A DNA stretch of 9,780 bases from Desulfobacteraceae bacterium (GTDB taxonomy: Bacteria; Desulfobacterota; Desulfobacteria; Desulfobacterales; ETH-SRB1): the NCBI GenBank assembly GCA_013202725.1, contig JABMRH010000240.1, forward strand, positions 1 through 9,780. Reading direction: 5' to 3'. The notes under the pieces are model-generated. The model searched no databases, was not told the DNA's origin, and saw only the letters and a list, made by a program, of their open reading frames with translations. Of the stretch, positions 1 to 6,020 are shown one piece after another. Numbering within the stretch: position 1 is the first letter of the stretch; each line of letters starts with the position of its first letter. The translations under genes were made by a program, and so were the position numbers.

Positions 1-104
1 GTAATTTGATGCTTGAAATTTGGGATTTTATAAATTTTATATCTATTTAACTATAAAAATCAAGCCTCATCAAAAAAATTGCATGGTTACCTAAATTTAG
101 TTGG

Positions 105-1055
105 TTAAAACAGGGCAGCAACAAACTGTTTTGGATCAAATTCCCGGAGATCGTCGATTTTTTCTCCGATCCCGATATACTTTAGCTGAATTGGAAGAGA
201 GCCGCTTATGCTGACGACCATGCCCCCTTTGGCTGTTCCGTCAAGTTTTGTAATAGCAATACCGGTAACACCGAGCGCATCGTGGAACACTTTGGCCTGA
301 GGCAGAGCATTTTGGCCGGTTGTTGCATCAAGTACCAGCAGTATTTCATGCGGCGCATCCGGCAGCTTTTTAGAAATGGTCCGCTTGATCTTTTTAAGCT
401 CTTCCATCAGGTTTGTCTTTGTGTGAAGCCTTCCCGCAGTGTCTACAAGCACGATATCAACCCCTCTGGCAATCGCTGCTTCCATGCCATCGTACGCAAC
501 AGCGGCGGGGTCTGCATTGTCTTTGTGCTTTACTATTCCTGCGCCCGCTCTATCGGCCCATATTGAGAGCTGTTCTATTGCCGCCGCTCTAAAGGTATCA
601 GAGGCGACTATCAGAACCTTTTTCCCTTCGCGAGCATATTTTGCCGCCAGTTTTCCTATGGTAGTGGTTTTGCCGACGCCGTTAACACCTATTACCATTA
701 TGACGTGAGGCTTTGAGGTGATCTTTTCAGATGATGGGACCGGCAAATGCATATTAAGAATGGAGAATATTTCCTCTTTCAGTGCATCTTTCAGTTGATC
801 GGGGCCGGATATTTCCGCAGTTTTTTTTGAAATGTTTTCTATAAGACCCATGCTGGTCTGAACCCCCATGTCAGAGGTAATAAGAAGCTCTTCAAGCTCC
901 TCTAACAGATCATCATCAACCTTTCTTTTGCCTGTAAAAAGCCGGTCAATATCTGTTGTAAAAATTTCGTGGGTCTTGGCCAGCCCTTGTTTTAAGCGTT
1001 TAAAAAAACCGATGGGTTCTGCTGATTGATTGTCTTTTAACCGGTTAAAAGCCAT
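105..1055 (-). CDS. ftsY: Signal recognition particle receptor FtsY
   Basis: FtsY is the SRP receptor GTPase. It docks SRP-ribosome-nascent chain complexes at the inner membrane and passes them to the Sec translocon. The 316-residue product has an N-terminal helical part (about 15-105) followed by the NG GTPase domain. Visible motifs are the P-loop GVNGVGKT (123-130), DTFRAAA (153-159), DTAGR (205-209), TKLDG (269-273) and GIGEKIDDL (295-303), with the typical FVAALF end. It lacks the long acidic A domain of E. coli FtsY; membrane binding probably relies on the basic amphipathic stretch near residues 15-28 (inference). The closest alternative, Ffh, would carry a C-terminal methionine-rich M domain, which is absent. 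The gene starts 18 nt after the smc stop on the same strand, so the two are almost certainly co-transcribed. The smc-ftsY order is also known in Bacillus, where rnc precedes it. Confidence 0.97.
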   Translation of the reverse strand: MAFNRLKDNQSAEPIGFFKRLKQGLAKTHEIFTTDIDRLFTGKRKVDDDLLEELEELLITSDMGVQTSMGLIENISKKTAEISGPDQLKDALKEEIFSILNMHLPVPSSEKITSKPHVIMVIGVNGVGKTTTIGKLAAKYAREGKKVLIVASDTFRAAAIEQLSIWADRAGAGIVKHKDNADPAAVAYDGMEAAIARGVDIVLVDTAGRLHTKTNLMEELKKIKRTISKKLPDAPHEILLVLDATTGQNALPQAKVFHDALGVTGIAITKLDGTAKGGMVVSISGSLPIQLKYIGIGEKIDDLREFDPKQFVAALF

Positions 1056-1069
1056 GATATATTTTATAA

Positions 1070-1075
1070 CCTTTT
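1070..1075 (-). promoter_or_regulatory. Ribosome binding site of ftsY, overlapping the smc stop
   Basis: On the minus strand AAAAGG lies 14 nt before the ftsY ATG and shares two bases with the smc stop codon (TAA, 1076-1074). The spacing is longer than optimal. The overlap suggests that ribosomes finishing smc help to start ftsY. No separate promoter fits into the 18-nt gap. Confidence 0.45.
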
Positions 1076-4000
1076 ACGAATTCATCAGGTTGACTGACAA
1101 CATCTTGGAAATGCCCTGTTTTTCCATGGTGACGCCGAACAGCATATCAGCGAATTCCATAGTCTTTTTATTATGGGTGATTATAATAATCTGAGATTTT
1201 TCTCCAATAATTTTCAGCAGATCATTAAACCGGAAAATATTGGCGTCATCAAGCGACGCATCGATTTCATCCATAAGGCAGAATGATGTAGGCTTAATTA
1301 AGAATATGGAGAAGATAAAGGCAATAGCGCTAAGGGCTTTTTCTCCTCCGGAAAGAAGACTTATTCTGGTAAGTTTTTTTCCTCGTGGATGGACCATCAG
1401 CTCCACCCCTGTTTCAAGGGGCTTGTCCGGATGTGTGAGTATGAGCCTGGCCGAGCCTCCATCAAAAAGACGGGAGAAAACCTCGTTGAGTTTTGTATTA
1501 ATCAGGTTGAAAGTATTAATAAAACGCTTTTGAGTAATTTTGTTTATCTTCTTAATTACATTTTGAAGATCCTCCAGCGCTTTAATTAGATCGTCGTACT
1601 GTTTATTCAGGAAGTCAAACCGGGTCTTGAGCTGTTCATATTCCTTAATGGCGCTAAGATTGACATCGCCGATATTTGCAATCTTTTTTCTATACTCTGC
1701 AAGCTTATCTTCCATCTTATCTACAGGCATTTCCTGGGCTTCAGATGAATCCGTCCTTAGTTGTGAAATGGGTTTATGATAAAGTTCCGTCAGGCGGTTT
1801 GAAATGGCATCCTGTTTTATATGACGCTGTGATTGCTCAAGTTCAAGCATTCGGATTTTTTGCAAGACTTCTTCACGCTTGCTGTTTATATCTGACACAA
1901 TGCCGTCGCTTTCCTGCAGCTTGACAGCTATGCTTTGATACTCAGTCTCATAGCTTTCAAGCACCTGTTCAAGGGATTTCATATCATCATACATGCTGGA
2001 AAGGCTCTGTTCATATTCAATAACTTTTTGTTTGAAAGCTTGTTTTTTTTGTTTTTTTTGTTTAATTTCCAGGGAAAGTTGCCCGAGCCGCTTTACTCCG
2101 TCATCAGAAAATTCTTCAAGCCGTTTTAAAGTATTGTTGCTGTTTTCCAGTTTTGCATTTAAGGCTGTTAACTCGAGATTGAGATCAATGACACTTTGAT
2201 TAAAATTCTCCATTTCATAAGATGCTGAGTCTATTTTTTTTGATGTTTCCGTAACTTTGTCCTGAGCGATTTTTACACTGTTTGTGATTTCAGACAACTC
2301 TTTGTTGTATTTAGCCATTTCTTCATCAATGTCGCTCTTTTCGCCCAGAAGCTGATCCTGCTCGAGACATATGATTTCAAGATGATTACGGGCATGCTTC
2401 AGATCTTCTGTTGTCTTGTAAAGGAACTTTTCTGCTTCGATTTCATTTTGTCTGACAGTGTTTTTGTGCTCTATCTCTTTTTGCATCTTGCTTTCAATTT
2501 TGCGAACTTCGGTTTCCAGTTCTTTTTGGTCATTACGGGCGGTTATCAGTTGCTGATCCAACCTGTTAATCTGCCGGTCAAGCTCTTTGAGCTTTTGTTT
2601 TTTCGCAAGGATGCCGATTCCATTGTCTTTGCTTCCACCGATCATAATCCCCTGATGGGAGACAATATCTCCGTTTTTGGTAACAATGGTTTGCAACAGG
2701 CCATTGTTGTTATATGTAGTTATTGCTTCTTCAATATCAGAAGCAACAACTACATGTCCTAAAAGGGCTTCAATTATTTTTTCAAATCCCTGCTTTATAG
2801 AAATATGATTTATCAGCCTTTTTTGAACATCCGGCATTTTTTCATGGTTGCAATCTATTTGCTTGATGGATGAAACCGGAATAAACCCGCTACGACCAGC
2901 GCTGGTTGATTGAAGATAGTTTATAGAACAAAGACCCGCTTCTTGATCCTTTACAAGAATGTATTGAAGGGATTCTCCAAGGACGGCTTCCACCGCAGTT
3001 TCAAAGGATGGTTCCGGCTCGATAATATCTGCTATCAGGCCAATGGCGCTGGCTGCAAGTTTATGCTGGTTTGCCGGCGCTTTACTGTTTTGATCCAGAT
3101 CCACGGGGGGAGTTTGGCTTTGAGCTTTCATTATGGCTCTGACGCCGTCTTTGTACCACTCAAAGTTATCTTCCATTTTCTTTAAGGTCAAGTGTTGTGA
3201 TCTGGCTTTATTGCGTTCAAGATCCAGGGTTTGGACCAGCTTAACCTGTTTGCCAAGCAGATCGCTTTTTTCAACAAATTGCTCCTGCATAGCGTCAATA
3301 CGCCTGTTTATCTCTCCAACTTCAGCTATTAAAGAATTAAGCCGGTTTTTGGCTTTGCTTTCCAGATTTTGCGTCGATATTACCTTCTTGCTTGCAGCAC
3401 CTTTTTCTTCGTTGATTCTTTTTAGACGCCGTTTAAGGGTTTCCTTGTTGTTTGCGGCGTTTTGATAAATGTTTTTATATCGCGCCTCCCGTGCAACCAT
3501 GTCCATAAGGTTTGTTTTATAAGCTTCTATCTTCCGGCTGAGCTCTGATAATTTATCTCTAATTTCTTGCGATGCGGACCGTTTCCGGCCTAACGAAGAT
3601 GTAACATTTTTTATTTTCTCTTTCAGGCTTTCATTCTGATTTTTAACCTGAGAGATTTCCGATAAAATATTTTGGTTTTTTTCTTCCAGATTTTTACGAT
3701 CAACCTCAAGTTCCTCTGCTTCACTGCCAAGCCTCTCAATGTCTGTGCGAAAATGGGCCAGATCATTTTCCACTTTGTCTATAGCGCGCTGGTATTCAAA
3801 TTTACGGGCTTTTTGATCCGAGATTTCCTGTGTTTTTTGTGAGCGCTGGAATTTAATTTCTTCTACAGCGGCATCGAGTTTCTTTAGTTTTGATGTATGC
3901 TCAATATTTGTGTCATTAAGGCTTGTTAACAAAAGGTCGGTTTCTTCTATCTGCCGGGCATAATCATCATAATAATGCAGCGCTATGAGAATATCGAGAT

Positions 4001-4679
4001 GCATGATACTGTGCTGATAATTTTTGTAAATTTCGGCCTTTTTGGCCTGACGTTTTAGGCCGGCCATTTGCAGCTTTACTTCGGCAATTATGTCTGCAAC
4101 GCGTAAAAGATTCTGCTTGGTGCTCTGTATTTTTCGAAGAGCTTCATTTTTGCGGTTTTTATAACGGGTGACTCCTGCCGCCTCTTCAATGAAAAGCCTT
4201 CTTTCTTCAGGTCCTGCTTCAGTGATTGCGCCTATGTTTCCCTGTTGAACTACAGCGTATGATTTTGCTCCCATGCCGCTTCCAAGAAATATATTATGTA
4301 TGTCCTTGAGGCGGCAGGCGTGTTTGTTTATTGAATAGACGCTTTCGCCTGATCGGTAAAGGCGTCTTGTTAACATGATTTCCGTAAAATCCTTTAATTC
4401 TTCAGGAGCATCACCATTGTCGTTGGAAATTGTTAAGGCAACCTCTGCCATGTTCAATGAAGGTTTACCGTTTGAACCGGCAAATATAACATCTTCCATA
4501 GATTTTCCGCGGAGTTGCTTTACGCTTTGTTCTCCCATGACCCATCTTAGAGCATCAACTATATTGCTTTTGCCGCAACCATTTGGGCCGACGACCGCAG
4601 AAATACCGGGATGAAATTCAATGGAGGTTTTATCAGGAAATGATTTAAATCCTGCTATTTCCAACCTTTTAAGTTTCAT
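1074..4679 (-). CDS. smc: Chromosome segregation protein SMC (condensin ATPase)
   Basis: SMC is the ATP-driven, ring-forming DNA loop extruder that compacts and segregates the chromosome, normally with ScpA and ScpB (neither is in this window). The 1201-residue product matches the usual length of about 1,150-1,200. From the N-terminus it shows the Walker A motif GPNGCGKSN (31-39), the Q-loop around VVQQGN (143-148), coiled coil to about 515, a hinge at about 545-690 containing GLIADIIEPEP and the glycines of GGS (681-683), and a returning coiled coil to about 1050. The C-terminal head has the ABC signature LSGGEKALSA (1109-1118), Walker B CLMDEIDASLD (1134-1144) and H-loop ITHN (1167-1170). 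All catalytic elements are intact. A Pro/Gln/Asn-rich stretch (about 520-540) sits just before the hinge. A strong ribosome binding site supports this start. It is the first gene of an smc-ftsY unit, divergent from the 110-aa gene. Rad50/SbcC is excluded by the SMC-type hinge and the absence of a zinc hook. Confidence 0.98.
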   Translation of the reverse strand: MKLKRLEIAGFKSFPDKTSIEFHPGISAVVGPNGCGKSNIVDALRWVMGEQSVKQLRGKSMEDVIFAGSNGKPSLNMAEVALTISNDNGDAPEELKDFTEIMLTRRLYRSGESVYSINKHACRLKDIHNIFLGSGMGAKSYAVVQQGNIGAITEAGPEERRLFIEEAAGVTRYKNRKNEALRKIQSTKQNLLRVADIIAEVKLQMAGLKRQAKKAEIYKNYQHSIMHLDILIALHYYDDYARQIEETDLLLTSLNDTNIEHTSKLKKLDAAVEEIKFQRSQKTQEISDQKARKFEYQRAIDKVENDLAHFRTDIERLGSEAEELEVDRKNLEEKNQNILSEISQVKNQNESLKEKIKNVTSSLGRKRSASQEIRDKLSELSRKIEAYKTNLMDMVAREARYKNIYQNAANNKETLKRRLKRINEEKGAASKKVISTQNLESKAKNRLNSLIAEVGEINRRIDAMQEQFVEKSDLLGKQVKLVQTLDLERNKARSQHLTLKKMEDNFEWYKDGVRAIMKAQSQTPPVDLDQNSKAPANQHKLAASAIGLIADIIEPEPSFETAVEAVLGESLQYILVKDQEAGLCSINYLQSTSAGRSGFIPVSSIKQIDCNHEKMPDVQKRLINHISIKQGFEKIIEALLGHVVVASDIEEAITTYNNNGLLQTIVTKNGDIVSHQGIMIGGSKDNGIGILAKKQKLKELDRQINRLDQQLITARNDQKELETEVRKIESKMQKEIEHKNTVRQNEIEAEKFLYKTTEDLKHARNHLEIICLEQDQLLGEKSDIDEEMAKYNKELSEITNSVKIAQDKVTETSKKIDSASYEMENFNQSVIDLNLELTALNAKLENSNNTLKRLEEFSDDGVKRLGQLSLEIKQKKQKKQAFKQKVIEYEQSLSSMYDDMKSLEQVLESYETEYQSIAVKLQESDGIVSDINSKREEVLQKIRMLELEQSQRHIKQDAISNRLTELYHKPISQLRTDSSEAQEMPVDKMEDKLAEYRKKIANIGDVNLSAIKEYEQLKTRFDFLNKQYDDLIKALEDLQNVIKKINKITQKRFINTFNLINTKLNEVFSRLFDGGSARLILTHPDKPLETGVELMVHPRGKKLTRISLLSGGEKALSAIAFIFSIFLIKPTSFCLMDEIDASLDDANIFRFNDLLKIIGEKSQIIIITHNKKTMEFADMLFGVTMEKQGISKMLSVNLMNS

Positions 4680-4689
4680 GCAGGGAAAT

Positions 4690-4694
4690 CTCCT
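4690..4694 (-). promoter_or_regulatory. Ribosome binding site of smc
   Basis: Read on the minus strand, AGGAG lies 10 nt upstream of the smc ATG. This is the clearest Shine-Dalgarno sequence in the window and fixes the smc start. It contrasts with the plus-strand genes, which have weak or no such sites. Confidence 0.75.
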
Positions 4695-4743
4695 GTGTTA
4701 TTGGTTTAAGGTCTCAAAAAAACATTTCTATTTAAATAAAAAA

Positions 4744-4772
4744 CAAATAGCAGAAAATAGCCGCTTTGTAAA
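4744..4772 (-). promoter_or_regulatory. Candidate sigma70-type promoter of smc-ftsY
   Basis: On the minus strand there is a TTTACA -35 element (4772-4767, 5 of 6 consensus bases), a 17-nt spacer and a TATTTG -10 element (4749-4744, 3 of 6). The -10 is preceded by an extended -10 TGC. Transcription would start near 4737, giving a leader of about 55-60 nt with the AGGAG site. The weak -10 hexamer and the AT-rich background keep this a candidate only. Confidence 0.35.
4745..4761. repeat. Short direct repeat, AAATAGC twice, 10 bp apart
   Basis: AAATAGC occurs at 4745-4751 and again at 4755-4761, a period of 10 bp, about one helical turn. The repeat overlaps the candidate smc -10 element. It could be a pair of protein contact sites on one DNA face or a chance event in AT-rich sequence. 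I see no third copy nearby. Confidence 0.25.
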
Positions 4773-4800
4773 GCAAAAAGCACAAATTGCTGTATAATTT

Positions 4801-4818
4801 TGTTGCATAAATACAACA
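4801..4818. promoter_or_regulatory. Operator-like 18-bp palindrome in the divergent promoter region
   Basis: The sequence TGTTGCATAAATACAACA is symmetric at seven of nine base pairs: TGTTG pairs with CAACA, and an inner AT pairs with AT. It lies between the candidate smc promoter and the TATAAT hexamer at 4824-4829. That is where a dimeric regulator could control one or both directions. The transcript hairpin it could form is weak, so a DNA operator is the likelier reading. No regulator gene is adjacent. Confidence 0.3.
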
Positions 4819-4829
4819 TATAGTATAAT
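4803..4829 (+). promoter_or_regulatory. Candidate promoter for the rightward gene cluster (distal)
   Basis: A perfect TATAAT (4824-4829) follows a TTGCAT -35-like hexamer (4803-4808), but the spacer is only 15 nt and the -35 matches 3 of 6. Transcription would start near 4836 and leave a leader of about 80 nt before the 110-aa gene. The palindrome at 4801-4818 overlaps the -35 and spacer, which would suit repression. This site competes with the proximal candidate at 4880-4906. Confidence 0.3.
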
Positions 4830-4879
4830 ATATTTTGATAAGATTTGCAAAACACAAAACACTTAATTTAACATTCGTC

Positions 4880-4906
4880 TTGAAGGTAAAAATTAACTGT
4901 GATAAT
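4880..4906 (+). promoter_or_regulatory. Candidate proximal promoter that would give a leaderless mRNA
   Basis: An extended -10 element TGTGATAAT (4898-4906) ends 9 nt before the ATG at 4916, with TTGAAG (4880-4885, 4 of 6) as a possible -35 at a short 15-nt spacing. A start about 7 nt downstream of the -10 would put the transcript end within a few bases of the ATG. This fits the lack of any Shine-Dalgarno sequence before that gene. It is suggestive only. Confidence 0.25.
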
Positions 4907-4915
4907 TTTACTATT

Positions 4916-5248
4916 ATGAAACAGTATGTAATTGATGAGCTGAGACCCGCGGATTATGAAAAGATCAGGGCTTATCTGGATGAGAATCTTGATGCTTCCG
5001 GTTTAGATGATATTTACTGGATGCCGCTTGATCAGGACATTCTTAGCAATGTCCAGGCAGAGCATACCAAATGTCAGCCATTTTATTTTGCCATTGATTT
5101 AGAACCGACGATTATGGCTTGCGAACTTCTGGTGCGCAGCAAAAACATAATTAGATGCAACTGTATCGGCTATGCAACAGAAAAACAGCGTAACTGGTTT
5201 ATCCGGGTTGTTGACGCTATATTCGAGAAGCTTGAGATCAAAACATGA
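4916..5248 (+). CDS. Uncharacterised 110-aa protein
   Basis: I do not recognise the function. The product is small, soluble and acidic, with no signal peptide or membrane segment. The N-terminus (MKQYVIDELRPADYEKI) looks like a short strand followed by a helix. A possible metal-binding set is visible: H50-x2-C53, C69 and C81-x-C83. Tyr and Trp are frequent in the middle. The C-terminus, from about residue 90, looks helical (RNWFIRVVDAIFEKLE). The frame could extend to a TTG at 4835, but the added 27 residues have a low-complexity look encoded by AT-rich, promoter-like DNA, so I prefer the ATG. No Shine-Dalgarno precedes it. It is divergent from smc and 40 nt upstream of plsC, probably the first gene of the plsC-rnj-ftsK run. 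The regular codon pattern and the tight spacing suggest a real gene. The LRPADYEKI opening recalls GNAT acetyltransferases, but no acetyl-CoA loop is present. Confidence 0.8.
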   Translation: MKQYVIDELRPADYEKIRAYLDENLDASGLDDIYWMPLDQDILSNVQAEHTKCQPFYFAIDLEPTIMACELLVRSKNIIRCNCIGYATEKQRNWFIRVVDAIFEKLEIKT

Positions 5249-5272
5249 GATTTTTATGTTACATGTTTTTTT
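5240..5272 (+). terminator. Weak hairpin plus T-tract between the 110-aa gene and plsC
   Basis: AAAACATG (5240-5247) can pair perfectly with CATGTTTT (5262-5269) across a 14-nt loop, followed by the end of a T7 run (5266-5272). The stem includes the stop codon of the 110-aa gene. It is AT-rich, and the T-run is partly used in the stem, so termination would be leaky at best. An alternative hairpin, ACATG (5261-5265) with CATGT (5274-5278), excludes the first. Either could tune read-through into plsC or simply be AT-rich background. Confidence 0.3.
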
Positions 5273-5288
5273 GCATGTTGTATGATCA

Positions 5289-6020
5289 ATGGATATCACC
5301 ATGATACGAACTCCGTTAATTGTTATATGGGTTGTGCTTGTAACAATTTATTTCAGTATTTCGGCAATTATTATTTCTTTTATAACAAAAAGCGGTGATA
5401 TGCCAAATAAAGTTGCGGCAATATGGGCACGATTTATACTTGCTGCAAGCCGTATCAAAGTCGAAGTTATCGATTTTTCCAACATAGATCGTTCCAATTC
5501 TTACATATACATGTCCAACCACCAGGGAAATTTTGACATTCCAATTCTTCAGGCCTATCTTCCTGTTCAGTTTAGATGGCTTGCAAAGGCAGAGCTTTTT
5601 AATATACCTATTTTCGGCTATGCAATGGGAAGGGCCGGCCATATAAGCATAGACCGATCTAATCGCAAGTCTGCTTTTAAAAGCTTAAGCAATGCGGCAA
5701 GGATTATTCGAAACGGAGTTTCGGTTTTAATTTTTCCGGAGGGCACTCGCAGCTATGATGGAAATATCAGACCCTTCAAAAAGGGTGGTTTTGTTTTAGC
5801 TGTTGATTCCGGAGTTCCGATTGTTCCGGTTATTATTCATGGTTTAAGACCGCTTATGCTTAAAAACAGGGTTTTTGTAAAACCAGGGAAGGTGCTGCTG
5901 GAGATAAAGGAGCCAATTGAATCAGCAGGGTACACCAGAAAGACAAAGGATGATCTTCTGAAGAAAGTCAGACATGTCATCTGTGAATCATTTTATAACA
6001 GAAAAAAAGAACAATCATAA
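5289..6020 (+). CDS. plsC: 1-acyl-sn-glycerol-3-phosphate acyltransferase (PlsC family)
   Basis: This protein most likely adds the second acyl chain to lysophosphatidic acid, giving phosphatidic acid at the inner membrane. The 243 residues match the family length. A hydrophobic N-terminal anchor spans about 8-32. The catalytic HX4D motif is H78-QGNF-D83 within SNHQGNFD. The substrate-binding block FPEGTRS is at 149-155, and the conserved PIVPVIIHG block is at 177-185. Two starts are possible: ATG 5289, or ATG 5301 four codons later. The second has GGAT (5291-5294) 6 nt upstream as a weak ribosome site; the first has none, so a 239-aa product is quite possible. An in-frame stop at 5283 rules out longer forms. 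The stop overlaps the rnj start (TAATG), implying coupled translation. Related acyltransferases for lyso-ornithine lipids or other acceptors share these motifs, so the exact substrate is inferred. Confidence 0.87.
   Translation: MDITMIRTPLIVIWVVLVTIYFSISAIIISFITKSGDMPNKVAAIWARFILAASRIKVEVIDFSNIDRSNSYIYMSNHQGNFDIPILQAYLPVQFRWLAKAELFNIPIFGYAMGRAGHISIDRSNRKSAFKSLSNAARIIRNGVSVLIFPEGTRSYDGNIRPFKKGGFVLAVDSGVPIVPVIIHGLRPLMLKNRVFVKPGKVLLEIKEPIESAGYTRKTKDDLLKKVRHVICESFYNRKKEQS

Noticed and set aside
1..104. Possible rho-independent terminator after ftsY
   Set aside because: There is a T-run on the minus strand and a CTAAATTTAG palindrome (91-100), but no GC-rich stem with a proper loop before a T-tract. 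I see only AT-rich sequence here.
2039..2065. Poly-T/G tract in smc as a slippage or repeat element
   Set aside because: It encodes the in-frame Lys/Gln-rich KQKKQKKQ segment of the coiled coil, and the reading frame is intact on both sides.
2382..2762. 126-codon open frame on the plus strand inside smc
   Set aside because: It is antisense to the SMC hinge and coiled coil. Its Phe/Leu-rich product is the expected complement of Lys/Glu/Gln-rich coiled-coil codons.
4835..4915. 27-residue N-terminal extension of the 110-aa protein from a TTG codon
   Set aside because: The start is TTG without a ribosome site, the codons are AT-rich, and the stretch contains promoter-like elements. The ATG at 4916 begins the part that looks like a folded protein.
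4916..5248. GNAT acetyltransferase assignment for the 110-aa protein
   Set aside because: The LRPADYEKI opening resembles GNAT N-termini, but the protein is too short and lacks the Q/R-x2-G-x-G/A acetyl-CoA loop.
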